From Acanthacorydalis orientalis (Eukaryota > Arthropoda > Insecta > Megaloptera > Corydalidae), in assembly GCA_034766995.1 (NCBI GenBank), contig CM068323.1, forward strand, positions 17,994,516 through 18,058,515: a stretch of DNA of 64,000 nucleotides, read 5' to 3'. Below, one piece after another: positions 26,397 to 40,070 of this stretch. The stretch's first letter is position 1. Every line of letters begins with the position of its first letter. The translations under genes were made by a program, and so were the position numbers. The notes beneath the pieces are model-generated. The model did not search any database and was not told the origin of the DNA. It saw only the letters and a program-made list of their open reading frames with translations.

Positions 26397-29200
26397 AATA
26401 TATTTATAAGTCTACTCTTGGGATTAAGTGGACTGAGTCTGTACTAGAATCATTTCGATAAAAGTAGTTCAAGTGGTATTAGTCATCAAAGAGAACAGTA
26501 AGCAACTAGTAACGAAGATATTATTCCTTGAGTTACTTTTACTTTTATTTTACATGCTACACTTTGAAATATTTAGTTCATTTACATTGTTTGTGATACA
26601 TGCACGAAAGTTATATTTATTCAACAGTTATAAAATGTATATGTATATAATTATTATATTTATCATTATTTTTACTGAAGATCATATCAGTTATTTTAAA
26701 ATTTCACAAATTTAGAATAATGAAAACCAATAAAACTAACACATACACAAAATAAATTGATAAATTGTAACCGGATTTAACAAAAAAAAAAATGATTTTT
26801 ATTATCTTCTTTTGTAATGTAAATTCGTTTTTAACGATTTTTTCTATTGAATTTTTAAATATCAATATAAAATTATTAATATAAAAGTGCATAACTAATA
26901 TAAAAAAGTGTACTTTAATGATCATTTATTTCGGTCGTATTTTCAAAGACAACTTTTTAAAATTATAATGTGATAATTTCTTACATTAGACCTATATAAC
27001 TAGAACGAAAATTTCATATCATTAATTTTAGAATTCTTTAAATTCGTACTAACTTTAAAAGAAAATATTATTATTATTATTAATGAAATTATAAATGCAT
27101 ATATTCGTGTATATTTATTAATTTATCATTCATAAATATTAATTCAACGTCTGATAGTTATATAAACGTTGCCATCTCCAATATACTAAACAATTTGTAA
27201 ATGGAGGTAAATTGTCAAATAATTCTGCTAGTGACATCTACTAATTGTTTCGTTTTAAAACGATTCGAGACATACTTCAACCTTTGTTGTATATTTTGGT
27301 CATATTACGATGTTAGTCATTACCAATTCCTCCATTAAACTTCTACTTTATAGTAGGATTAAAACTTACAGATACCCTGTTCTATACATACACACACTCA
27401 CACTTGTACCCGTGCACCATTCTACATACCCGTACAGAAATCATATTCTCTCGAGGAAACTAACTCGTATGTTAATGAATACTAACTTTAATAAGACCGC
27501 CTACAGCGCAATTTAAATGAGACTGACATAATAATGTTCACATCTAATAATTACTGAAAATACATTCCACTTTATCTTACGAACACGTGGAATTATGATT
27601 TATACCATGAAAAGTAGTTCTTCCTGCGAACAAGTCTTTTATTTTCTGTCTAATTCAATCAATAAAATTAAAAAGCTAGTCTCGAGCGAGAATTATAGTC
27701 GCGTGCAGACGAAACATTTCGAATTTAATCGGAATAATCAGAGATCCGTTTTTGAAATTAAATTCCGATATCCGCATTTTAACACGGAATCGAGATTATT
27801 ATAATGAATAGTCTGACTAGTGGTGGTTTTTTTTCTTTTTTTTTATATCGATGCAGATAACTGTATAGTTTATAAACTGATTCGAGAACGTTCTCCTTTT
27901 CTCTATGTTAAACAGGATAAATGTATGATAAAATTTTATCTGGACGTACATGTTGTGTCGTTATCTCATCACAATATGAACTGAGATTTACTTTCTTATT
28001 CAAACGTCAAGCATAAATATATTTTATTATACTCCCCAAGGTGTTAATCCACAACATTATAATTTATTCCCGTTTGAAACTGCATATGTATTTCATTGTT
28101 ATATTTTATACATATTAAAATAAAATAAAAGTTTATTCTCAGTAGATCCAATTCTAACTGTACAAGTTTACCATATTTAAATTATATCCATATTTTTAAA
28201 TTTCAACGAATCTTTCATTAAAACATTTATGTGCCAAAACATTTTAAAACTAATTAAATATTCAAACCATTAAATATGAAAAATTGTTGACTTTTTCTGA
28301 CTTATTTATGATAAGTATTTGTTTAGGAATGTTAAAATATTTAATATAAAGAAATCTATGTTCCTTTATTTCTCATTTTCAGCAGTTTCTCAATACATAT
28401 TCATTTGCCTCGATTGGAATCACCAAATTTCTAGATTTCGACTTATGTTTTATAGAAAGAAATTCTTCGAAGACTATTTAAAAACCCCATTTTATTTTTT
28501 ATACGACTAAATATATAAATTTAATATAAATTCTGAAAATTAAACCTGTAAAATATATGTACATGCTCCTTTAATAACCTTATCGATTTAAATTTGTCTC
28601 GGTTTGATTAATTTAATGAACATTTTTTTGTTAAAAACGTTATTAAAGAAATATAGGTACATATACTATTTTTTATTTAATTTTTATGAAAATTTTAATA
28701 TTTGTTTTACAATGTTTTCATCCTCACATCCCCAAGGTACAAAAAAAATCTCAAAACAAAACTATCAGATTTTTCTATACATTGTCATTCTGAGGATACT
28801 GGCATCATCATCTTAATGCACTTAAGCAACAATCAAAAATAAGTAATAATCCGTTATTGAAAATGTCTGATCTAGAAAAAATGTTTGTGGAGTAACGAAA
28901 GAATACATTTGTGAAAGAAAAATAATATTTATTATTAATGGATGAAGTGTCAACTATGCTTAATTTTTATTGAAGATTTAATTGAATTTGCACAAAATTT
29001 AAATAGATTAAGTCTATTTATAACCGAGTGAAAATATTTATTATTAATAAAACAAAAATGAAAGTTTGTTTTAAATGAATCGATATTTCTTGCGATTTTA
29101 AATAATTTACCACTCACCTACGTATTTACATTAGAAAAAAATCACAGGTTGATGAATTCATACGTACTCTAGTAGAGAAAATGTATTGAAACCCGTTAGA
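26393..29200. other. AT-rich non-coding DNA
   Basis: Several short frames (for example 27310-27516 and 27595-27804) lack any motif and are not annotated. The slightly richer stretch at 27130-27540 may be a conserved non-coding element. Confidence 0.5.
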
Positions 29201-29800
29201 CATAACATCACGGACAAATAGCTTATCATCGAATCGCCATTGCATTCTAACAAATCTTTTAAAAAACGTCATGGCTACCGACGTAACAGGAGGGGGAAAC
29301 AGAGATACGGCCTCCTCACACACAGACACTGCAGAGACGTAGAAAATATATATGTATATAAATATGACAGACGACAAGTACTGTACAGGGTGCTGTTGAC
29401 GCAACGAGTCCAGTACTGTTTACATTCCAGTAAGTGGCAACAGCAGCGAAAAGCATTGAAAAACTTCACGAAGATCTCTTAAAATACGCGTAGAGCTGGT
29501 TGCTGCTGCCATTTCAAACGTCACTGCTAGCAATGGCAACTCAAAGCGCTGACAGCAATATACTATACGGCATTCCATAGAAGCCGGTGTTGGCTTGATG
29601 TTAATACACGTTTGGCGCGGGGACGGGAGGAACAAACACAGACTGGGGCTCCTGACCCGCTCACTGAGACCGTCTATTCAACATATACACATAACAGTGT
29701 GAGACCTGGGTCTGAGCCATGTGGAAGTCAATTTTGTTCGCGGATACATCGAGCACAAATATTACTCGGGGTCATTCAGTACACGTGCCTTTTAAAAACT
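29201..29800. other. GC-enriched island upstream of the 30221 exon, possible promoter or non-coding exon
   Basis: About 600 bp of visibly higher GC sequence, with overlapping short open frames on both strands that look incidental. It contains CAG-rich stretches and possible donors such as CCAG|TAAG-like sites. Its position 0.4-1 kb upstream of a start-codon exon suggests a promoter or 5' UTR exon. No protein family is recognisable in any frame. Confidence 0.35.
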
Positions 29801-30220
29801 AATATATTTTTGAAATAAACGAATATTAGTAAATAAAAAAGAGTCGTACATGTACGTGTTTTCATATTCGAAAAGATTATTACAGTATATTATTTGCGTA
29901 CGGTTTTCATTCATATTTCTCAATCGATCGATAATAAATCATGCAGAATGATCATCGTTTGATTCGATCGACGTAGATAAATAGTATAGAGAATGATTTC
30001 TCATGCAAAACATACGATTCGAATGTAATTAGCATAATAAGAGATGTAGTTCTTGTGCAGTGTTATCTCAATATTGAGTGATGTGGGTTTGTATCAATAT
30101 TGACCAGTGGATAGTGATAAATATTGAACGATTATTGTTTTTTATTGAACACGCTAACAAAAAGTGTAACAGTGTGTGTGTGTGTGTATACATATGTATA
30201 TATTATATGTTTGAACCATC
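29801..30220 (+). promoter_or_regulatory. likely 5' UTR / proximal promoter of the gene starting at 30221
   Basis: This is the sequence immediately before the unidentified first coding exon. It carries a (GT)n run at 30172-30188 and a short TA-rich stretch just before the ATG. An arthropod-initiator-like TCAGTA at 29776-29781, directly followed by an E-box CACGTG at 29782-29787, lies just upstream of this segment. No TATA box can be assigned reliably in such AT-rich DNA. The transcription start is unknown and the assignment rests on position only. Confidence 0.35.
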
Positions 30221-30394
30221 ATGGGACGCCTGAGTAAAGCGTCCGCAAGCACTGCTAGGCCAATCTTCAGGGTGCAATATCGTAAACTTGTTGATGATTA
30301 TAGTTCAAGTTGTGAAACACTTAAATTTATGCCACCGTTGCCAGATTATTTATCGTATGCATGTTGCCAGTGTGGACACAAACAAAAGTTACAG
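30221..30394 (+). CDS. probable first coding exon, product unrecognised
   Basis: This ATG-initiated stretch of 58 codons ends in ACAG|GTATGAGC, a good splice donor, in phase 0. The start is supported by A at -3 and G at +4 (ATCATGG) and by an in-frame TGA three codons upstream (30212-30214). GC content is clearly above that of both flanks. The peptide begins MGRLSKASASTARPIFRVQY, is basic and Ser-rich at the N terminus, then has MPPLPDYLSY (residues about 37-46) and a cysteine cluster CCQCGHKQ (about 48-55) at the exon edge. There is no signal peptide or membrane segment in this part. The CC-x-C-x-H arrangement could begin a zinc-binding or Cys-rich domain continued on the next exon, but that is a guess. 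I do not recognise the family. No matching downstream exon was found, so the first intron is probably long. Confidence 0.6.
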
Positions 30395-31394
30395 GTATGA
30401 GCATATACTGTTATGAATAGATACACCGTATACTAAAATTTAATTGTTAATAACGTTTTTATGTGATTATAAAGGGTCATAACGAATTAAAAAAATCGTA
30501 TAATTAAATTGTATGCAAGTTTAAAACTGGTTTGCAAAAAATAGAAACATTCCTAATTGAAATTTATATTTACTAATTATTCAAACATGAATCCTCAAGT
30601 TTGTATACGTTAACAAGTAAGGAATGAAAATTATACCACAAACTAAAAATTGATTAAAATTCAATCAGTCCTGTAGACGATCTGAATTTTATATTAAAAT
30701 CGACCAAAAAAAATGGTATATTATAATTAATAAATGTTCTATCTTTATAAATTCGTATTAATATTTGCTTCGGTTCCTTCTACAATAACTCATTTTCTCC
30801 ATATTATTATTTCAATTTTCAGATTTAATTTACTATCTTTCATAAATATATGCAATTAATTTAAATATACCAATATGCAGATCTAGCTGCTAGACACATA
30901 AAACTTTATTATCATCTCGAACATAAATTCCATAAATTTATATCGCGAATGTTCAGTGGAAAAAAAGTAAATAACAGCCGTACAAAACTATAAATACAAT
31001 AGCTAACCGTTTATTTAAACAGTCGATTGTGCATCTCTATTCAGTCTTAACACAATTTAATACATTCGTCGGGTGACAGACGTCCGCACACACGTCTGCC
31101 GAAGAGCTGAAAGATAACTTCTTGAATTTTATAGATTTTACGGTCATTTCAGTTCATGACATCCATTCACATAAAAGAGTATCAAAATCAAATTAAACGT
31201 CTACTCGGAATTTATTAACTTGTTCGTTTTTATTCAATTGCGTCGCTACGAAAACACTAGTTTAACAACATTTTAACTTTTGTATTTAAAAAAGTTACAT
31301 TGCACAATATGTATAGTTGAAAGTCTAACGATGAATTGACCAAAAAATAAATAAATAATATACATCTATGCGGAAATTATCAATCTATTTTTAT

Positions 31395-31397
<3 letters not shown>

Positions 31398-31465
<68 letters not shown>

Positions 31466-31490
31466 GTGCACGTGTATGTATATATATATA
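31398..31490. repeat. (TA)n microsatellite with downstream degenerate copy
   Basis: Pure TA 31398-31463, then GTGCACGTG and a second short TA run to 31490. Confidence 0.96.
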
Positions 31491-32532
31491 TACACAGATA
31501 CACATCTAAATAGGTTATCTAAATATATTTTACTGAAGATTTATCAACATCGACACACCTGTTTTTTAAAAATAGACGTACATTAAATTTTCTGGTTTTA
31601 CCAAGAACATCGAACAACTTTATTTTTGTTACAATGCATTTATAAATATTTCCAATACAAACAAAATGTGTAAGAAGCGTTTCAGAACTATGTAGATAAA
31701 TAAAAATACTTAATGTTTGAATAATCTATTTGTATAAAGTTTATAATTTGAAAAATTTAGAACAAAAATCAACAAATCTATAGAATATGTCTACATATAT
31801 ATCGAATTTTTTTTAAAAAAAAAACATTTCCAAATATCTTTTAATATTATAACTTATTATTTTATTAATTCTGCTCGAAAATTTCTCATTTTCTTCAAAG
31901 ACATATATCTAACTTGAAATGGTCAATAATTCTACAAATTGTATGTGAAAAAATATCAAGTACCTTTTAGTAATATTTATTATTCATGCTCTTTTATTGA
32001 TTGTTTTTTAATTGTATTTTGTCATTTAATATATCTATTTATTACAAAATTATTAATTATTATCCCTTTTATATTGCTGAGTTTATATTTATTTAGAAAT
32101 ACTTATCTATTTAGTCCGTTCAACAGACTGCAAAGTATTTTTAAAATATTTGTAATATAAAAAGTGATCCAACAAAAAGTATACGATTCTTATATTTATT
32201 AAAACTGTTACTATTTAGTTATAAAACAAAGTTGCAAACACTAATCGAAAATATTATTATAATTATTTTACTCTGATATCTCACAAAATGCAGCATTACT
32301 AAAAAACTCTATTACTGTTCTATATTTTTCTAAAACACTGCTGTTAAATTTCGTAAAGAAAAATGTTCCTACCTTATTAGGTCTTGTATATAAAGTACGT
32401 GAATAAAATGAAATTTCGTTTTTAATAAAAACCCAGCAAACTGTATATCACGTTTATAATTTTGATATAAACAGGCAATGCAGTCAAAAAATATATATCA
32501 CATGATATATATACGAACGTCGTGAAAATCGA

Positions 32533-32535
<3 letters not shown>

Positions 32536-32571
<36 letters not shown>
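32536..32571. repeat. (TA)n microsatellite
   Basis: Uninterrupted TA of about 36 bp. Confidence 0.96.
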
Positions 32572-32578
<7 letters not shown>

Positions 32579-33543
32579 ATTCCTATCTTACAATATAATT
32601 AAGTCTTGAGTAAATTAATTCATCAGAAGAATATTCTTAAAATTTATTAGTTGTTAAAATTGCTAAGAAATTTAATAACTGTAATAGCTATTGAGGAAGG
32701 CATTTTTTTATACGAGACTGTTATGTAATTCGACCATATTTCATTATAGCCTAATATTGATTTATCGACATAATAACAAAAAAATGAATAATGGCTATAT
32801 ATTAATCACTCATGCATCTATACAAGTTTAAGTGTGCTAATTATATTCAGTAATACTTTGGAATATCTTCGGATGTACGTAGAGAACGATCTGTTTTTAT
32901 TATAGACAGATGATAATAAAACAAAAATAAAAAGACCACATCTTCCAATATAAAATACATAAATTTCCGCTTCTTGGCTATCAGATTAATACCAGCTGTG
33001 AATGCTGGAACGCTAGAAGATTGCAACGATTATTCATTAGTTATGCGCTATAGATTTTACACGCCACACTGAGTTACCAGCTACAGGGCATCCATGATGG
33101 CGACAGGAAAAGATACATTTACATGTAAAAATATAACTTAATGCGTATATATACCTACAAATAGATATCTCGGCGAGAGAACATAAAATAAATGGCTCAA
33201 CAAATGAAGAAAGTTACTACGACGAAAATCAACATTCCTGATAATGTTTTATGAGACGGTAGTTGAGAACTGCTTGAGAATATCAGTACATTGGTCGTAC
33301 AATTCATTAAAAAAACAAATCATGTGGTTTGGTTGAATTGAAGGTTGTATCCTTCGATGAAATACTTTCGTTCACGTTCCTGTCTTTAAACATCGCTCGA
33401 TTTATAAAAAAGTAATAAAATTTGATTTACTCTCTGTGCGATTTTATTGAACTGTGAAATATATTGTTAATATTTACATTTAAAAAACGAAAAACTAATG
33501 AAAATAAGTATTTTTACTACTTTTAATTTTGTCTCGTAGAGCG

Positions 33544-33547
<4 letters not shown>

Positions 33548-33613
<66 letters not shown>
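33548..33613. repeat. (TA)n microsatellite
   Basis: Uninterrupted TA of about 66 bp. Confidence 0.97.
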
Positions 33614-33617
<4 letters not shown>

Positions 33618-34399
33618 AGAAAAAATCACAAGCTATACTACTGTCATCTTTCTGTTTCGTCTTTTTATATTTACAACCATAATTCTTCTAGAAATGTCAA
33701 TGATAATTTTGTTATTAAACGTGAGTGGTTAGATTTATTTTCTGATTAAAACTGTAAGTCATTTATTAGAAATGGTCACAGAGTAATACTCTCAACTATT
33801 TGTTTTTTAACAGCAAAGTATAATATTAAATTAAGACAAATACAATTATCAAAAAAATATCAAAAGGGTGGATATATTCCACAAAATAATGATACTAATT
33901 TCATGATTTCTGACTATATATACTGAGTTGTTTAAATATGCAAACTGTAATTCTCTTATAATAAATATCAGTTCATTTTTATATAAAAAAAATCACTCAT
34001 GAGTAACGCTTCTATGAGAATAAATAAATAAATGAATGCCATCTTCTAAAATCAGTCATAAATATCAAAATTATTATCATCGAATATAAGTTATATTTTA
34101 ATTATAATTTCATATAGAAAGGGCTGAAAGTAAATGTACAACATTCTGTTTTAATAAAAATTTATTGTCGAGCAATAAAAGAAATCTCTCGTATTATTTT
34201 TAAAAATTATGGATAAAATATGCGTTAAACACGGAACGTTAATTAAAATTAACCGTTTAAGAGAAAAAGATGATATTTAACCCTTCTGTAACCGGCACGA
34301 CACAGACTTACCACTAAAGTTGATAATTTATTGCGATAAGAGGAAACAAATTTCTCATACTTTGTACCAGAAAAATATAATACCACAGAATTATATTTC

Positions 34400-34460
34400 C
34401 ACACACATGTACACACACACACACATACACACACACATGCACACACACACGTATGTATTT

Positions 34461-34503
<43 letters not shown>
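34400..34503. repeat. (CA)n-(TA)n compound microsatellite
   Basis: Interrupted CA repeat to 34450, a short GTATGTATTTATA spacer, then TA 34465-34503. Confidence 0.95.
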
Positions 34504-34506
<3 letters not shown>

Positions 34507-36099
34507 AAATTTATTTCTTTTAATAAAAAATATTGTTAATTTTCTTACAAATATTCCCAAGTAGATGTTTATCTCATTTATATTCGAAATATTAATTAAT
34601 ACCACAAACACTTCACGTACATAATTACATTGTACAGTATTTAAGTAAGTAATTATTTGTAATAAGCTGATTTATTTATATTTCTAACATGTGGCAAGAC
34701 ACAATTATAAATTAAAACAATTAAGCGTATTTCAGAAATAATAATTATGAATTCGTATTAAGTGTTTGTTCGAAAACGACGGATTCGTTTCGTCTAAATG
34801 TGCGCTTTTAACAAACATGTTCACTTCCGGTCGAAATGATACACACGTCAACCGACACCACACATCATGTTTTTTTAACTGTGTACGTGTTCGAGTTTGT
34901 CATTGTATTTTTATTATAATTATTCAAACTGAAACGAAACTACCTGACATGTATTCTTAATTTGAACCGTGTTCAAACGCGATACATACGCCATTTATTA
35001 ACGTATTATTTTAATATCAAAACAATTAAACGTGGAATGTATAACGCACAGTCGAAGAATTATAACATATAGATGATGTATTTAAATTACTTTTTAAGAG
35101 GAATGTACGACTGTTTCGAGTAATTTTTTTAACGCGCCTTAGTCGTTTCTTTAAAAAATATGACTTAATACACGACTGTAAATCTTTTATTTTAATATTA
35201 CTTTTATAACATAATGTATTACTCGTTGTAAGATAAGAAAACGCATTGTGAAGTCGAAATTAAATAAACTGTATTGATTTTTTGATATGTTTTGTAAAAT
35301 ATGCTGATAATATTTCACGCTCTACTATTTTATAAAAAAACCCATATATCTTACTAAATGTATATTATGTAAATAGTTATAATTATCGATTTGATAAATA
35401 CGTAGTATTTGTTCAAACTTTAAAAATAACAATTTTCAAGTAGAAAGTAATTTACTTTGTATTGATCTTCATTGAAATATTATTATGTACTATTTTGTCA
35501 CTAATTTGATAAATAATATTATATGTTGTATATAAAAATAATCGATTTTAATTTATATCTCTTTTATGATATATTTTATACAAATAGAATTTAATAAAAT
35601 ATATCTCAATTATCAACAACGAATAAAATAAAAAAAATATACTATATAAATTATTAAAACTATAAAAACAAGCTTTTGTCCTGTATGTTTTTCCTTTTAA
35701 AAAAATCAACATGAATTATTTCAAAAAATGTTTAATATCTTTATTCAAAAAGAGCCATTCTTTTCAAATTGTATCTACAATTATAATTGTCTGTTCATAT
35801 TAAATTAAATACCATAAAATGTAACACTGTTGGCCTGATGACGACGTTAATAAGATAAAATACATTTAAGTGATTTTCTAATCGATTTTAAAAGTAGCTG
35901 TCATTTATGTTGTTCTTGAATTATTTAATTTCATTAATTCGATTACAGCAGATAAATAAAAGCAATATAGAATTAAATTTATTTACTTAGAAATCAAAAA
36001 AAAAACGATCCCATTCTCAAGATAATTGGTTTGTGTAACAAATATTAATTTGTTTCTCTTTTTATTCAATTAAATTAATGTTTAGACATTAAGTACACT

Positions 36100-36103
<4 letters not shown>

Positions 36104-36146
<43 letters not shown>
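36104..36146. repeat. (TA)n microsatellite
   Basis: TA of about 43 bp. An ATGTACTTGTG direct repeat follows (from 36145 and again about 20 bp on). Confidence 0.96.
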
Positions 36147-36150
<4 letters not shown>

Positions 36151-37003
36151 TTGTGCTTAATAAATGTACTTGTGTATAATATAGATTCCTCTTCATTTTG
36201 CGCACCGACAACCACCTAAGTAAATTAGATTCTTTGAACTGTATTTCGAAAATCAGTAGAAATTTAATCAGTTAATGGATATGTTTGAATATTTTACTTG
36301 GAAATTTTAGTATCGATGACCTACTATTTATTCACTTAACTTGATACGTAATACAAATAAATATCTATAAATATTAAATGTGGTGATAGTAGCGTGACTT
36401 AAATTTGTTAAAGAGATATCTCTATGGGTATTAAACACGCACGAGTAGAGAGAGGAAAAAAAACGACCGATAACAATCATTTAATTTTCATAGAACAATT
36501 ACGGATAACATTTTTAGTATAATTTTACATCTGAAATGAAACACGGCACCAATTGTACGTGAGATCATGTATAATAATAGTCATATTAAAGAAAGGATAT
36601 TCCGATAAGGATTAGTGTTGCGTTTGTTCTCGTTGCATAAATCTGTAAATGGACGAATCGTGTTTCATGCATATAGGTAATTAAAATTTAATATTAAGTA
36701 TGGCGAGGATTGTATGTCGATTTGAACTAGAGATGAACGTTGTGTATATAAAATATGCTTTTATTTATAAGTATTATCATTCATATCTTTTTTATAAAAA
36801 TATAATCATGCGTTGTAGTTCAAAATTTATCCGAAAAACTGTAAAATTAAACAGCTTTTATACTTGTGCTAGTTCTCGTTCTTTCAACTTTCCCAATTAT
36901 TCACTTGGAGTAATTCGAATCATTTTAAATATTCACCTACTTTTAAATATAAGAATCATTGAATTACCGAAACCAAAAAAAACACAAGGATTATTTCTTA
37001 ACA

Positions 37004-37007
<4 letters not shown>

Positions 37008-37050
<43 letters not shown>
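37008..37050. repeat. (TA)n microsatellite
   Basis: Uninterrupted TA of about 43 bp. Confidence 0.97.
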
Positions 37051-37054
<4 letters not shown>

Positions 37055-37922
37055 TATCATTTAGAATATTCATTATTGCATGATTTAACACAGAAGAGTA
37101 ATTGCTCATGTTTATCATCTTTTTATTGAAATGATTAATAAGATATATTTATGGGCGCTAATGACCTTACCTGTCGACACGCCCACAAAAATATAAAAAA
37201 GATCTTTATAGTATAGATAGAATAGACAATAAGCAGAATAAGTAAATATATTTATTAGGGTGAATTCTTAAAAACATTCCTGACACTCTCAACTATATCG
37301 AAGTATGTTTTCACTTAAATCTATTTAAATTTGTATATCCGACTCAATGCTATAAGATCAGTCGATTTAGTTATATTAATCATGTTTTTAATTTAAATTA
37401 AACGAGTATTATGCCTTTATTTTTTATAATTATTTTTAGTTTTCAGATAGTATATAAACTGCATCGTTCATTTTTATGAACTATTCTCAATGTCTTCGAC
37501 TGCATTAAAAAAATATTATCTGATCATCAGATGTTTACAAGATAATCGAACGAGAAGAATAATGAAAAAAAAGGTCTTTATAAAATAAATCAAAGTCAAC
37601 AATACACAGAGACAGTTCATTACGTACGGATTGTGTATTGTAAATAGCTTTTGTATTGCCCCATTGAATCACTATTCTTGCCTAAGTGTCAATTGACATG
37701 AAAGGTCCCAAAAGTCTTTTTAGATTACACGCCAACACTCTATTATCCTATTTCACATCTTCGAAATAAATATAACGAAAAAAAAATGTCTTTTTACACC
37801 GATATCTGTGTCTACAACGAGGAAATGTGTCGGTACCCTCGTCAAACAACTGGGTGGTGTAACCTATGAAGAGACGATATGAACTGGTCAGAAAACATGT
37901 CATTTTTAACAGCTATTCAACC

Positions 37923-37974
<52 letters not shown>

Positions 37975-37998
37975 CACACACACACACACACACACACA
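37923..37998. repeat. (TA)n-(CA)n compound microsatellite
   Basis: TA 37923-37970 with one C interruption, then CA to 37998. Confidence 0.96.
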
Positions 37999-38087
37999 GT
38001 ATAAATGTACCGTTTCGCAGCTGACTTCTTAAATTGAATTGAAGTGAAGAATGTCTCGGGCATCGTTGTTAAATTGCAATTCAATTG

Positions 38088-38089
<2 letters not shown>

Positions 38090-38145
<56 letters not shown>
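38090..38145. repeat. (TA)n microsatellite
   Basis: Uninterrupted TA of about 56 bp. Confidence 0.97.
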
Positions 38146-38147
<2 letters not shown>

Positions 38148-39930
38148 TATATTCAAGGGACGTTTATTTTTAGGATTTGAAGATCATTGTAAATTGAATA
38201 AGTGGAAAAGATTAACTACCATCTATTGAATGCATTTCTTCTTTTTTCAAATTCAGTATATAATGTCATTGTTCGTTGTACTTTTTGTAATGGCTATTTT
38301 ATTTACTCTATTATATAATACAATGTATTCTTGAAAGACTTTTCGTATAGATTTTAAAAAATAGAATTTTAACAATATCTGATATATTCTTTTGAAATAT
38401 TTATAAAAAGATACATTATTAACTTGAAATAATGATGAATGGAATATTAAAGTAAATGTAAGATATTTGTGTAACCGTTAAATAGATATATGAACAGGGT
38501 ATATTTTTTATGAAACAAAAGTGTCGTTATTATTCAAGGGAGATAAAACCATATATAATTTACAAATAACTGTATATCTTTTTTTCTTAGTTTTATTTTT
38601 GTGTGGCAAGCAATTTTCTTTTTATTGTATGATAAAAATAATTTTTTGTTAGATTGTATTTTTAGTGGCTACTATAAAATTCTGATTTTGCAAGAGACAC
38701 GCTTCACATATCAATATTTATATATATACATCAATATGTAAGTAGCTAAATTAGAAGTACACCTGATAGTTTATTTGAAAAAAAGAAAATCTATTCGACC
38801 GAATGTACGATTCTGAAGTAAAATATCTATTGTAGCTGAAAAATACAAAAGAGTAGTTTACTATAGACATTGTGTGCAACACGTCTGTCCGCAACTCAGT
38901 GTTTAGTCCAACGATGTACCTCTCACTATATAGGATACGCATAAGGAATATAAAACGTCTATTGTTATTTTTTGAAAATAGTTGGTAACATAAGTACGTA
39001 TTGAAAAGATTCGTTTATTTTTAATTCTAGTCATGCATTTTGCTATTGATATCCATAACAAATGCGGTATACTTGCTATTGTTGTGCAGTCACAGTGCAC
39101 AGAAAAAAATCGTTAAAATATTAATATAATTTTACCATTATAGATTTTCGAAGATCTGCTTATATTGTTTTATACTACAACTTCTTTCTTGTGATATTTG
39201 TTTATTTTTCAGTACCCTTACAATTTTTATATGATTTATAATTAAAAAAAAAACAATTAATTTTCAATAACAGACATACATTTATCTATAGAATGAACAA
39301 ATCTGTAATAAATTACTGTTTATTTACAGATTAATTATTTTCTTTTTAATTTATTTGTGAATGCAATACGCATCTTTGCTAATTTTTACTCGAACGAAAA
39401 TGGATTGCTAATCATGGTAAAAATATTTATATATATATTTATATATTTATGAATACTAAAAAAATTCTTAAATAAAATTTCATATATCAAAATAAACAAG
39501 TTTGTAGATGATTTCTATTTTTTAACTGTCGAGGTCACAGGATAAACCATGAAGCATAAAAAAATTAATCGATTAAGTACATTATTTTGTTGTCGAAGCA
39601 CGTAGTACTAAGTAATAGTAAGAATTTTTGTAAGAAAAAAATGTTCAAATCGTCTACATTTAAACAATCAATAAATAATCAAGGAATAGATGCAATATTT
39701 TATCGCGGATATTAAAATTAAGTGAAGCATATATTTTCAGTTGATCAAATTGCATATTCTGTAAGTATTGAAAAATATTTTTCCAATTTTACCTCGTACT
39801 CCCGTCGATTTCATTGTAAATTAATTCACTCAAATCTTCAATCTATTTTTAAAATTGTCAGAATTTCAAAATAACTGGAACGTGACGTTTTGAATATATT
39901 CCGTTTATAGATTCAGAATTTGTTTTCATT

Positions 39931-40070
39931 ATATATATATATATATTTGTATATATATATATATATATATTTGTATATATATATATATATATATATTTGT
40001 ATATATATATATTTGTATATATATATTTGTATATATATATATATATATATCTATATATATATATATATAA
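39931..40070. repeat. higher-order TTTG-interrupted (TA)n array
   Basis: About 140 bp in which TA blocks of varying length are punctuated five times by TTTG (ATATATTTGTATAT), plus one C interruption near the end. This is a minisatellite-like higher-order structure rather than a pure dinucleotide run. Confidence 0.95.

Noticed and set aside
29240..29482. Overlapping frames on both strands upstream of the 30 kb exon
   Set aside because: Multiple frames open simultaneously reflects GC composition; none has a recognisable product.
32986..33072. Short frame after a TTGGCTATCAG acceptor-like site (LIPAVNAGTLEDCNDYSLVM...)
   Set aside because: Codon pattern is mildly exon-like, but it is only 28 codons with a stop, with no recognisable family or linked donor exon.
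36700..37083. Longest open frame in the window (127 codons, +)
   Set aside because: AT-driven composition, ends in translated TA repeat and genomic AT sequence, no domain or splice logic.
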